A stretch of 64,000 nucleotides of DNA from JARFQH01 sp963825595 (GCA_963825595.1 CAWGUE010000030.1:162844-226843), one strand, 5' to 3'. Numbered from the stretch's first letter, positions 34,117-41,845 are shown. Translations and numbers: made by a program. Notes: a model not told the origin generated them from the letters alone.

Positions 34117-34995
34117 ATGCGGTCGAAATTGATGGCGCTTTTCGTTATCTTGGCAATTCCGTTTCTCTCAGTTGCTGCGGTGAATGCCGGTGATCATGGC
34201 CAGAAGGCCCTCATGAAAACCGGGATACTGCTCGTCGCCTTCGGGTCGAGCCAGGCAGAGGCTCAGGTTTCCTTCGAAAATATCGAGCATAAGGTTAAAC
34301 AGAGGTATCCTGACATACCGGTTCGCTGGGCTTATACTTCTCATATTATCCGTAAAAAATTAGCCAAACAGGGAAAATATCTGGATTCGCCTGAAGTCGC
34401 TTTGGCAAAGATGCAAGATGAGGAGTTTACCCATGTGGCCGTTCAGTCGCTTCACACAATTGCCGGGGAGGAATATCACGATCTGCGCCGCACCGTGGGC
34501 GCTTTTAAAATGATGGGTGGTTTTCAGAAAATTATCCTGGGCTACCCCCTTATGGCGACTCAGGAAGATATGCAACGGACTGTGGAGGCCATCTTGGAGA
34601 TCATTCCCGAACACCGCCAAAAAAATGAAGCCGTTGTTCTGATGGGCCATGGTACCCATCACCCGTCAAATGCGTTTTATGCCGCCCTCATGTTTCAACT
34701 GCAGCTCCGGGACCCTAACATTTTCGTCGGCACGGTCGAAGGCTATCCCGAAGTCGGTCTGATCAAGGAGCTTCTGCTAAGAAAGAAAATCAAAAAAGCC
34801 TACCTGATGCCCTTTATGTCCGTGGCAGGGGACCACGCCAAGAACGATATGGCTGGCGATGAAGATGACTCCTGGAAATCGGTTTTCACAAAGGCAGGGA
34901 TCGAATGTGTTCCCATCCTCAAAGGAACTGCCGAATACGACTCCTTCGTTGAGATCTGGGTCGATCACATAAAGGGCCCGCTCGACCATTTCTGA
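34117..34995 (+). CDS. cbiK: Exported CbiK-type sirohydrochlorin cobaltochelatase
   Basis: 292 residues with a signal peptide (ALFVILAIPFLSVAAVNAG) followed by a class II chelatase: TGILLVAFGSSQAEAQVSFENIEHKVKQRYP, QSLHTIAGEEYHDL (catalytic His), VVLMGHGTHHPSNAFYA and PFMSVAGDHAKNDMAGDEDDSW (metal-binding His and acidic residues). Export to the periplasm is known for a CbiK of Desulfovibrio, which supports the deltaproteobacterial assignment. The protein may insert Co or Fe in tetrapyrroles or bind heme outside the cytoplasm. It follows the iron-uptake cluster, separated by a terminator. Confidence 0.93.
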   Translation: MRSKLMALFVILAIPFLSVAAVNAGDHGQKALMKTGILLVAFGSSQAEAQVSFENIEHKVKQRYPDIPVRWAYTSHIIRKKLAKQGKYLDSPEVALAKMQDEEFTHVAVQSLHTIAGEEYHDLRRTVGAFKMMGGFQKIILGYPLMATQEDMQRTVEAILEIIPEHRQKNEAVVLMGHGTHHPSNAFYAALMFQLQLRDPNIFVGTVEGYPEVGLIKELLLRKKIKKAYLMPFMSVAGDHAKNDMAGDEDDSWKSVFTKAGIECVPILKGTAEYDSFVEIWVDHIKGPLDHF

Positions 34996-35047
34996 TTCCC
35001 TACCTCCCCAAGGTTTACGGGAACTCCCCGCATAGTATTAAATTCAT

Positions 35048-35217
35048 ATGGGACGTCTTTCTGTCTAATCCTTGACAGCGCTTTCTTCACACTGGCTGTT
35101 TTTGCGGCCAGCTCGCTGTTTTGCACCATGACCCTCGGTAGCGATTTGATTGATCCTGTGTTGTTCATGACTCTTCGTCTCGCGAGCGTCGCATTGGCAT
35201 TGTTTACTTATTCGTGA
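35048..35217 (+). pseudogene. N-terminal remnant of a DMT/EamA-family transporter
   Basis: The stretch ILDSAFFTLAVFAASSLF..TLGSDLIDPVLFMTLRLASVALALFTYS matches the first two helices of EamA/DMT transporters (the usual pattern is ...ANSVLCRLAL..IDP..FTTLRL.SGALAL). The ATG at 35048 is one frame off (MGRLSV then TAA), and the frame stops after about 50 residues with no further transporter sequence. Decayed fragment. Confidence 0.55.
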
Positions 35218-35267
35218 CTGGTTGCCATCGATATGGCCATGAAAATGTATTGGCGCAACAGGCCGTT

Positions 35268-36209
35268 TCATCGAGAACGTGATGAAACCCCGCTGCGGAC
35301 GGGCCAGACAGAAAAATCTGCTTTTACCTTGAACCCCACCCCCACGTTGCCATCGTCAGTATATAAAACCCAGGCATATGAGGAGTCGTAAACACTCGTC
35401 GTGGACGACCAATACCCTTTACCAATATTTTGAAAGGGATGGGATTCGGGAAGGGACGGGCTGTGTTGATCGAGCGCAACCAGGCTTTCAAGTTCGCGGA
35501 TGTTGGGAAGACGCCAGTCGTCATAACCGTGTGTTCTGTTCGCATTCAATCGCTGCACCTCTATCAGGGATGCGGGCCAGTTCAAAACGTCTTTCGAGCC
35601 CATGGCCGAACGCAGCCACATCAATCCCGTCGATAGATCGGAGACAAGATGACCGGAATATTCGAAGCGATCACCAGGGGCAATCGGGTTGACTGTTTGC
35701 AATTGTCTCACCGGCCAGACCAGATAAGAGCCCTGCTTCATCCCCTTAAATACCCTACCACCGCCAAGATGCACATACCATGCCTGTTTTGGCCACTGGG
35801 CGCTGGGGCTGGACGTCCAGTAATATCCTGCGAAGACATTGGTAAATGGATGGGCGGCCGGCAGCGCCGGATTGAGTCGGCTGTGGCTGATCAGACTGAA
35901 CAGCTCACGTCGATCCGGCAACCGCCAGTCGTCATGACCATGAAAGCATGACGCATTCATCCAGTTGACATATTCAAGGGCTTCCCCCCATGTCTGGGGA
36001 AACTCAGCCGGCGTGGCGTTTTTCGTCCATATCAAGCCACTAAGGAAATCTTTAACCACCACCTCCTGCTCCTCGAACCGCGGCATTGGCCAGGTTCGTC
36101 CGGCTCGGATGTCTCCATCCTGTCCGGTTCCCTTGCAGTCGATCTCCTGTCCGCGGGAATCATAGCACCGAGTTTGATCTGTTTGATAAAGGGGCGAATA
36201 TACGTTCAT
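35268..36209 (-). CDS. Tandem DUF1566 (Lcl-type) protein
   Basis: 313 residues with two DUF1566 units. First: VVKDFLSGLIWTKNATPAEFPQTWGEALEYVNWMN, DDWRLPDRRELFSLI, YYWTSSPSAQWPKQAWYVHLGGGRV, YLVWPVR. Second: LVSDLSTGLMWLRSA, DDWRLPNIRELESLV, GYWSSTTSVYDSSYAWVLYTDDG, FSVWPVR. The domain is abundant in deltaproteobacteria and is thought to act at the cell surface in binding, but no signal peptide is visible here. The start at 36209 (MNVYSPLYQTDQTRCYDSRG) could be preceded by missing sequence. Confidence 0.9.
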   Translation of the reverse strand: MNVYSPLYQTDQTRCYDSRGQEIDCKGTGQDGDIRAGRTWPMPRFEEQEVVVKDFLSGLIWTKNATPAEFPQTWGEALEYVNWMNASCFHGHDDWRLPDRRELFSLISHSRLNPALPAAHPFTNVFAGYYWTSSPSAQWPKQAWYVHLGGGRVFKGMKQGSYLVWPVRQLQTVNPIAPGDRFEYSGHLVSDLSTGLMWLRSAMGSKDVLNWPASLIEVQRLNANRTHGYDDWRLPNIRELESLVALDQHSPSLPESHPFQNIGKGYWSSTTSVYDSSYAWVLYTDDGNVGVGFKVKADFSVWPVRSGVSSRSR

Positions 36210-36251
36210 TGAAAAAAAATATGTTGGCTGAATTAATAGTTTTAAAAGTCC

Positions 36252-36304
36252 GCTCTGAACGGTTCACAAGCCATTCCTCCGGATCTGCCGGAGGTCAATG
36301 GATC
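36252..36304 (+). repeat. Short repeat with hairpin, copy 1 (partner at 59283-59335, inverted)
   Basis: About 44 of 53 bases match the reverse complement of 59283-59335 (GCTCTGAACGGTTCACAA, CCATTCCTCCGG, CCGGAGGTCA). The core CCTCCGG-n-CCGGAGG forms a hairpin. It may be an REP-like element or the end of a lost insertion sequence. Confidence 0.6.
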
Positions 36305-36661
36305 TGCGCAGTAAATACCCATCGTTTCCGTTTATCCAGCAGTGACCGGGTATGTTTTACACAGATCTGCTTGTAAGCCCGTATGTTATTTTTTGTAAAG
36401 AAACAACTAATAATTCGTAATATCAAACACTTAATTTATAAGTGCCACAAGGTGGCACATAACGTGCTTAACTATTTTATAAACAGAATTAGGAAATGAA
36501 CCCAGAGATGGAATCAAAACCGTCGGATCGTTCCAGCTAAAGTGCACATGACCTCTCAGATGATTCGACAAAATACACCTCGTCCATTCATATAGCTACC
36601 TTACGTATATGATTTTTAACAGAAACTTGTGAATACTATCGTTTAGAAGGGGAAAAGACTT
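36305..36661. other. Intergenic, with a perfect small hairpin
   Basis: Upstream region of the cueP-like gene. The only notable structure is GTGCCAC-AAG-GTGGCAC at 36442-36458, a perfect 7-bp palindrome that could be an operator or attenuator. No ORF is supported. Confidence 0.4.
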
Positions 36662-37225
36662 ATGACGATACGATACTCTATAAAAAAGCTGTTAATCATA
36701 GTGCCTTTGACGTTACTTTCCGTGGTCTTTTTGACGACTGCCTCGTATTCAATGAGCCAATCCAATCTCATTGACCAACTTAACGGGGTGGATGCTTACA
36801 AGGCTCTGGCCCTTGCTAACCAGTGGCACCGGGAAAAGCAACCCGTGAAAACCCATATCACCACCAATGAAGTCGTATTTCAATTTGAAAGCGGAACCAC
36901 CAAAACAATTGCACTTCCTAGTGAAAAAGTCATGATTGCCGTTGCCCCTTATATTAATAAAACACACACATGAGGGGTTCACTACATGTCCTCCTGTCAG
37001 GGGGAATTGACTCAAACAGTATTCAACGTCAAAGCCGTCGATTTAAAAGGCGATGTCATTATAAACTCACCCATCATTTCTCTGGAAAACGGATTTATAG
37101 AACTTTGGTTGCCAAAAGAGCGAACTATTAAATTAACCATCGGAGGGTTGAACCGTTCAACCACCGGCGTTATTTCGACCGCGATCGGCAGCAAAACTTG
37201 CATAACCACCTTTCAACTTCATTAA
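36662..37225 (+). CDS. cueP: CueP-family periplasmic copper protein with in-frame UGA (probable selenocysteine)
   Basis: 187 residues if TGA 36971-36973 is read through; both parts lie in one frame with no gap. A signal peptide (KKLLIIVPLTLLSVVFLTTASYS) is followed by CueP-type sequence: QLNGVDAYKALALANQW, KTIALPSEKVMIAVAPYINKTHT-U-GVHYMSSC, ENGFIELWLPKERTIKLTIGG and SKTCITTFQLH. In the Salmonella protein, cysteines 96, 104 and 172 handle copper. Here the UGA stands at the position of Cys96, with the same seven-residue gap to the second cysteine, and the third is kept. A SECIS-like hairpin follows (36989-37005). The alternative is a single nonsense mutation. It should bind Cu(I) in the periplasm. 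Confidence 0.8.
36989..37005 (+). promoter_or_regulatory. SECIS-like hairpin in cueP
   Basis: TCCTCC pairs with GGGGGA (one U-G) around loop TGTCA. The loop starts 22 nt after the UGA at 36971 and has G at its second position, as bacterial SECIS elements require. Confidence 0.6.
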
Positions 37226-37512
37226 ACGGTTGCAGAAAAATTTTTTGCGGAAGTCAGAGACATTCAATCCGTTTGAATATATCACCGGACGGTCCTGCGT
37301 CAATCTGGTTGAGATGGACTTTCAAATGGTATGGTCGCTTAACACACCTCACTGGAATGCAGGGCAAATTTAATCGCGCTGACTACCATTCAGTCATTTC
37401 TAATTCTTAATACCTTCCAGATAATCAGAGTAGTGAAATTATCAATCTGTCAGGCTCCTCATGACAGATTGGAATCAACTTCTGCATTTCGCGAAATCCG
37501 AACTTTTTCCCC

Positions 37513-37635
37513 TCAACGCAGGCGATAGGCCACTGTTCCCTCAGAATGCTTATACCATCCCGGATCGCTGTCATGGCCAGCCAGGTGGTCCCGGATTTTG
37601 ATGACCGTAAACATGCCACCCATTTCAATGTTGAA
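37513..37635 (-). pseudogene. C-terminal fragment of a multicopper oxidase
   Basis: Encodes FNIEMGGMFTVIKIRDHLAG, HDSDPGWYKHSEGTVAYRLR and a TGA, almost identical to the end of the oxidase at 42685 (NIEMGGMFTVIKIRDHLASY, DRDPGWYKHPEGTVAYRLT). Nothing of the remaining gene is present, so this is what is left of a duplicate after deletion or recombination. Confidence 0.85.
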
Positions 37636-37830
37636 ATATTAAGGTGCAACTATTTTTCATTAATTCCAACCGCGATATGCTCCTTTTTTGTTTTTTTAAG
37701 CGAATAGCCTCTGCTTCACATGGATTAATAAAATCGGCTTTGGTAATTGATATTTTTTGACGGATAACTGTATCTTTGATAGTGACATGACCATCGGTTT
37801 TCTTTAAAAATTATACAAATCGGAATTATT

Positions 37831-37932
37831 TACTAAGGGGGTCATTTCTTACCCGACACGATATCTCTTTCGAGAGCGTTGATTAAGGATTTAGAATTAC
37901 TACATGCCGGGTGGCTTATAACCCCATTAGTA
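37831..37932 (+). repeat. Small inverted-repeat element, family 2, copy 2 (102 bp)
   Basis: Second copy of the 11173-11272 unit, same orientation. Ends TACTAAGGGGGT and ACCCCATTAGTA are inverted repeats. It stands between the oxidase remnant and the SOR-like gene and may carry or disrupt their control region. Confidence 0.8.
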
Positions 37933-37965
37933 AACTGCTGAGAACAATAAAATAGGGGGATAAAA

Positions 37966-38334
37966 ATGAAGAGAAAGAGTTTCCTGATTATGTTTTTCAT
38001 TTTGACTGTTTTCGCAACTACGGCCTTTGCCAATAAAACGGCCGTAACCATCGAATCGCCCCTATCAGTAAAAAAAGGGGCTGAAATAATGGTTAAAATC
38101 AATATCAGCCACAGCGCTAACAACTTTTTCCACTACACAAACTGGGTTTACGTTCATGCCAATGGAAAAGAGATAGCGCGCTGGGATTTTACACGCAGCA
38201 ATAAGCCCGAAAGTAACAATTTCACCAGGGAAGTCAGATACACGGTGACTGAAACAACGGAGATAACCGCAATGGGCAACTGCAACATACATGGGAGTGC
38301 GGGCGAGGTTAAAATTGTGATAAAGGTAGAATAA
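37966..38334 (+). CDS. Exported superoxide-reductase-like (desulfoferrodoxin iron-centre) protein
   Basis: 122 residues with signal peptide (FLIMFFILTVFATTAFA) and a neelaredoxin/desulfoferrodoxin-type fold: VTIESPLSVKKGAEIMVKINISHSANNFFHYTNWVYVHANGKEIARWDF, then ITAMGNCNIHGSAGEVKIVIKV. The iron ligands of the superoxide-reductase centre appear as His in SHS, HYTNW and the C-x2-H pair (NCNIHG), though the count of N-terminal His is lower than in classical enzymes. It may reduce superoxide or bind metal in the periplasm. RBS ATAGGGGGAT. Confidence 0.8.
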   Translation: MKRKSFLIMFFILTVFATTAFANKTAVTIESPLSVKKGAEIMVKINISHSANNFFHYTNWVYVHANGKEIARWDFTRSNKPESNNFTREVRYTVTETTEITAMGNCNIHGSAGEVKIVIKVE

Positions 38335-38354
38335 TTTTGAAGGGAGGCTATCTT

Positions 38355-38537
38355 ATGACCGTAGGGGGAATTTCAATAATTTTGATATTGGGTCTATGCA
38401 ATCTCATATTGTTGCTTTTCCAAGCAGCTTCCGGCTTAAGAATAATCAAGGTAAAGTACGGTGTCCACAAAAAAACCGGGATTACTTTATTGATTATTGC
38501 CCTGATTCACGGTTTTCTGGGGATAGTCGCCAACTAA
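38355..38537 (+). CDS. Small two-helix membrane protein
   Basis: 60 residues from the ATG at 38355 (GGGAGG 8 bases upstream). Helices are ISIILILGLCNLILLLFQAASG and KKTGITLLIIALIHGFLGIVAN, joined by a basic loop. The histidine in the second helix could ligate heme. It follows the SOR-like gene by 20 bases and is probably cotranscribed, so it might donate electrons or anchor that protein. Family not recognised. Confidence 0.7.
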   Translation: MTVGGISIILILGLCNLILLLFQAASGLRIIKVKYGVHKKTGITLLIIALIHGFLGIVAN

Positions 38538-38916
38538 GTAAGTCAATAGGGAAAGAAACATGAACGAAAAGGGGGACAACCGTTTAATTCTTCCGCAATC
38601 TGAACTATACACAGCGACATAAATAATTGCGCATAGATTTTATCCAATTGCCCATGAAATGGACATTTACTGAAACTTATACGCATCTAAAATAGACGCT
38701 GTGTATAAAGACCTTCTATCCACCATATAAATGGCCCCGTAACCGCGCTTTTCCCCTTTAAACAATGTAAATTCAATTCGATATATAGCAAAAGTATACA
38801 GTTGATAGGGTATGGCTGGTCTTTGTGGTGAGCAGGTCAAAAACTATCAATTGACGATTCGATTTCTTAACGCTATAAGTATTCTATATATTAATTGAAT
38901 AATTGAGGATGAAGCC
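38538..38916. other. Intergenic, no gene seen
   Basis: About 380 A/T-rich bases ahead of the ArsR-rhodanese gene. A 16-codon ORF with a possible start (MNEKGDNRLILPQSEL) may be a gene remnant. No repeat or RNA is recognised. Confidence 0.35.
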
Positions 38917-39588
38917 ATGAAAAGCCCAAATAGACAATTCAAAGACGCCATTTACGAGCAGTTTTCACGAATCGGCAAGGCAGTTGCGAGCCCTAGGCGG
39001 TTAGAACTGCTCGATCTGTTGTGCCAGGGTGAAAAAAAAGTTGAAACCCTTTCAAAAGAAACCGGTTTGACCGTGGCCAACACATCGCAGCACCTTCAGA
39101 CACTTCGAGCGGCCCATCTGGTCAAAGCGGAAAAAGAAGGCCTGTACGTCACATATCGTCTCGCCGATCAAAGGGTCTGTGAGTTTTTCCGATCCATGCG
39201 CGTGTTGGCGGAACACCGTTTGGCAGAAGTGGAAATGATCAAACGCCGTTTTCTGGAAGGCAAGCAAGGCATGGAACCGGTAAGCAGAGATGATTTGGTA
39301 CAGCGTGTTATCGAAGGTGCTGTCACCGTTCTAGATGTTCGTCCGGTGGAAGAGTACCGGGCCGGACATATACCAGGGGCGTTGTCGGTTCCCCTGGAGC
39401 ATCTTAAAGAGCTTCTCTCGAAGCTGCCATCGGATCAGGAGATCGTCGCTTACTGCCGGGGGCCTTATTGCGTGCTGGCTGTTCAAGCGGTTGATATGCT
39501 GCGCGGACAGGGTTTTGAGGCTATTCGCCTTGAAGAGGGTATTCAGGACTGGCGTGCCATGGGCCTGCCGGTGGAGGTTGGCGATTGA
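38917..39588 (+). CDS. ArsR-type regulator fused to a rhodanese domain
   Basis: 223 residues. The N-terminal winged helix (IGKAVASPRRLELLDLLCQGEKKVETLSKETGLTVANTSQHLQTLRAAHLVKAEKEGLYVTYRL) is joined to a rhodanese (VTVLDVRPVEEYRAGHIPGALSVPLEHL, active loop YCRGPYCVLAVQAV, EGIQDWRAMGLPV). The active cysteine CRGPYC is intact, so the regulator can probably be persulfidated and sense sulfane sulfur or thiol stress. It heads the sulfur/redox gene cluster to about 42.6 kb and is its likely regulator. RBS: TTGAGGATGAAGCC. Confidence 0.93.
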   Translation: MKSPNRQFKDAIYEQFSRIGKAVASPRRLELLDLLCQGEKKVETLSKETGLTVANTSQHLQTLRAAHLVKAEKEGLYVTYRLADQRVCEFFRSMRVLAEHRLAEVEMIKRRFLEGKQGMEPVSRDDLVQRVIEGAVTVLDVRPVEEYRAGHIPGALSVPLEHLKELLSKLPSDQEIVAYCRGPYCVLAVQAVDMLRGQGFEAIRLEEGIQDWRAMGLPVEVGD

Positions 39589-39661
39589 AACATTGAGAAA
39601 ATGACCATTGTTCCGGTGAGTTTTTAGGTTCATGAAGTCTATTGTAAAGCAAGGGTGCACC

Positions 39662-40271
39662 ATGCAAAGCAAAAAATCAATACTTGCTGGCAACCGTGGC
39701 TATCATCATTACCGCAGTCGCGGTGTGGCATGTGAAGCGTCCCGTTGCGCCGAAGCAGGCCACCTGGGACGATGTCCTGGCCGAGGCCAGTGCCGGTGGC
39801 TACCGCATCATCACTACCGAAGAACTCGCCGACCGATATGGCAAGGACCCTTCCAGCCTGTTGCTGGTAGACACCCGACAGGAGTGGGAATACCGCACCG
39901 GGCATATCGAGGGTGCTCTCAATTTTCCCATGGAACCCACCTGGTGGGCACGCTGGCGCAAGGCTGGGGATCTTGAGGCGTTTTTAGGGCCGGACAAGGA
40001 TCGTGCCCTTGTGTTTTACTGAGCGGGTTTGACATGAGTCCGCAGCGACTCGGCGGCCCGTGTGGCCGTAACACTCGGTTACAAAAACGTCTACCGCGAC
40101 CCTTACGGTTTTCCGAAATGGCAGGAGAGCGGCCTGCCCACCGCCAGTGCGCCGGCGGGACTGTCGGCGTCTGTTCAGGCTCCCGCCCAAGCCGACGAAC
40201 AACCGATCCCTTCAAGGCTGGGCCATGCTCTGGACGCTCTTGGGCATTTTCGTCGGCGGGCTTGGCTTTAA
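39662..40271 (+). CDS. Membrane-anchored rhodanese with two in-frame UGA codons (probable selenocysteines)
   Basis: Read from ATG 39662, with one extra A in the run near 39675 (or from TTG 39684), this gives a membrane anchor (LLATVAIIITAVAVWHV) and a rhodanese: LLLVDTRQEWEYRTGHIEGALNFPME. The active loop follows: VFY-U-AGLT-U-VRSDSAARVAVTLGYKNVYRDPYGFPKWQESGLP. Cys relatives have YC.G..C..S..AA, so TGA 40020-40022 and 40035-40037 replace exactly both cysteines. There are no other stops in frame. Each TGA is followed at the right distance by a SECIS-like hairpin. The tail runs toward the DsbD-like gene, with which it may be fused in the intact form. Expected role: sulfane-sulfur or selenium transfer at the membrane. 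Confidence 0.78.
40036..40051 (+). promoter_or_regulatory. SECIS-like hairpin for the first rhodanese UGA
   Basis: GAGTC pairs perfectly with GACTC around CGCAGC. The loop starts 19 nt after the UGA at 40020 and has G second. The stem begins inside the second UGA. Confidence 0.6.
40054..40068 (+). promoter_or_regulatory. SECIS-like hairpin for the second rhodanese UGA
   Basis: CGGCC pairs perfectly with GGCCG around CGTGT. The loop starts 22 nt after the UGA at 40035 and has G second. Confidence 0.6.
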
Positions 40272-41441
40272 ACCTGACTCCCTGCGTTTACCCCATGATC
40301 CCCATCACCGTTTCCTTTTTCGGAGGCCGCACGGCCGGGACAAAACCCGAGCCAGGTCAAGCTGGTTTTTCATGGGCTGTGCTATTTGATGGGGCTTGCA
40401 CTGACCAATTCCATCCTGGGGGTCGTGGCCGCGCTTACCGGCGGGCTCATGGGAGCCATGCTGCAAAATCCGATTGTTCTTCTCGTTGTCGCCGGTATTC
40501 TGATCTTTTTTGCCACCAGCCTCTTCGGACTGTGGGAGCTGCGCCTGCCCGGGGCTTTGACCCAGATGGCGGGCAAATCCTACACCGGGTACTTCGGCAG
40601 TCTGTTTATGGGACTCACCTTGGGCGTCGTGGCCGCCCCCTGCATCGGGCCGTTCGTGCTGGGCCTTCTGACCTGGGTGGCCGGCATGGGAAGCGCCTGG
40701 CTGGGGTTTCTTGTCTTTTTTGTCCTCAGCCTGGGATTGGGGCTTCCTCTTTTCGTTCTGGCCCTTTTTTCAGGACAACTGCAGCGCCTTCCCCGGGCCG
40801 GCGGATGGATGCTCTGGGTGCGCAAGCTGATGGGCTGGGTCCTGGTGGGTATGGCGGTTTATTTCATCCGGCCGATATTGCCGGACGTCCTGAAGATTCT
40901 CCTGCCGTCCGGCGTTGCCCTGGCCGCAGGGCTGCATCTGGGGTGGTTCGATAAAAACCAGGCAGACTTTCGGGCTTTTCCCTGGCTGAAAACTATCGCT
41001 GGGCGTGGCCTGTCTGGTCATTGCCACCTTTTGGATGACCGCCTGGGCCATGCAAGGGCCGGGGGTTACCTGGCAGCCCTATTCGGAGCAAATCCTGGAA
41101 CAGTCCGCAGCACAAAAGAAACCCGTGATCATCGACTTTTATGCCGACTGGTGCGCACCATGCCGGGAGCTTGAAGAGATCACCTTTCACCACCCCGACG
41201 TCGTTCGACAGGCGGAGGATGATTTCACTATGATCAAAGTGGATGTGACCAAGGGCGGCAATCCATTTCACGAAAGCCTGTTGAAACAATACGACGTCAA
41301 GGGGGTTCCCACCGTGGTTTTTCTGGATGCACAGGGAAAAGAACGAGCCGATTTACGGCTGGTGGATTTTCTGCCACCGGAACGTTTCTGGCCTTATGGC
41401 AATTAAAAAAAGCCGAACCTGCACACGTAGGCAAAATCTAA
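40200..41441 (+). pseudogene. dsbD: DsbD-type thiol:disulfide interchange protein, several frameshifts
   Basis: Pieces of one DsbD protein lie in order but in changing frames: GWAMLWTLLGIFVGG, then LALNLTPCVYPMIPITVSFFGG (about 40260), VKLVFHGLCYLMGLALTNSILGVVAALTGG ... VVAAPCIGPFVLGLLTWVAGMG (frame from about 40350), ACLVIATFWMTAWAM and thioredoxin domain IIDFYADWCAPCRELEEITFHHPDVV (from about 41000). A last shift near 41388 would extend the end to LALWQLKKAEPAHVGKI at 41441. The redox cysteines (TPCVYP, APCIGP, WCAPC) remain. All breaks are single bases, with no in-frame TAA or TAG, so sequence error is as likely as decay. It would move electrons from cytoplasmic thioredoxin to the periplasm. 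Confidence 0.8.
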
Positions 41442-41482
41442 AGACAGAGACAAGCCTAATCCGCCAAAATGAGGAGAAAATC

Positions 41483-41800
41483 ATGCTCAACGTCCGCTTT
41501 TTTCTCAACGAGCCCAACGGCAAACCCTGAAAGCATTTCAAACAAATGATCCCCGTGCTGGGACAAAAGTATGAGATCGATATCGAGGTTACGTCCAAAC
41601 CCAAAGCGGAATACACGACCGATGAATACTTCGAGCTGGATCTTCCGGTTGCGCCGGCCGTAATGGTTGGAGACGAAATTGTCGTGGAAGGCTCGGATGT
41701 CGGTCAATTCGAAGTTGAAACGGCAATCTGCAAACAGCTGAATCTGCCTCCGCCGGAACCTGAAAACAAAGGGTTTTTAAAGAAGCTGTTCAAAGCGTAA
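41483..41800 (+). CDS. Thioredoxin-like protein with in-frame UGA (probable selenocysteine)
   Basis: 105 residues read through TGA 41528-41530; ATG 41483 has GAGGAG upstream. Sequence MLNVRFFLNEPNGKP-U-KHFKQMIPVLGQKYEIDIEV, then LPVAPAVMVGDEIVVEGSDVGQFEVETAICKQL: a thioredoxin/glutaredoxin-like fold with the cis-proline (VAPAVMV). The UGA is at the end of the first strand and start of helix 1, exactly where the catalytic cysteine of such proteins stands. No second cysteine lies near, so a one-residue (monothiol-type) site is likely. A SECIS-like hairpin follows. It is located between DsbD and a GcvH-like protein, suggesting transfer of sulfur or electrons in that pathway. Confidence 0.75.
41550..41563 (+). 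promoter_or_regulatory. SECIS-like hairpin in the thioredoxin-like gene
   Basis: TCCC pairs with GGGA around CGTGCT. The loop starts 24 nt after the UGA at 41528 and has G second. The 4-bp stem is the weakest of the set. Confidence 0.45.
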
Positions 41801-41845
41801 CGAAAATTCAATTTAAACCAATACAGAATGCCAAGGAGGATAGAC

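Noticed and set aside
35215..35217. TGA after the DMT fragment as another selenocysteine
   Set aside because: No cysteine is expected there, no hairpin of SECIS type follows, and downstream sequence is not transporter-like.
39662..41441. All UGA codons as simple pseudogene stops
   Set aside because: Frameshifts nearby make decay possible, but both TGAs fall precisely on the active cysteines, have hairpins at the right distance, and no TAA or TAG occurs, so selenocysteine is preferred.
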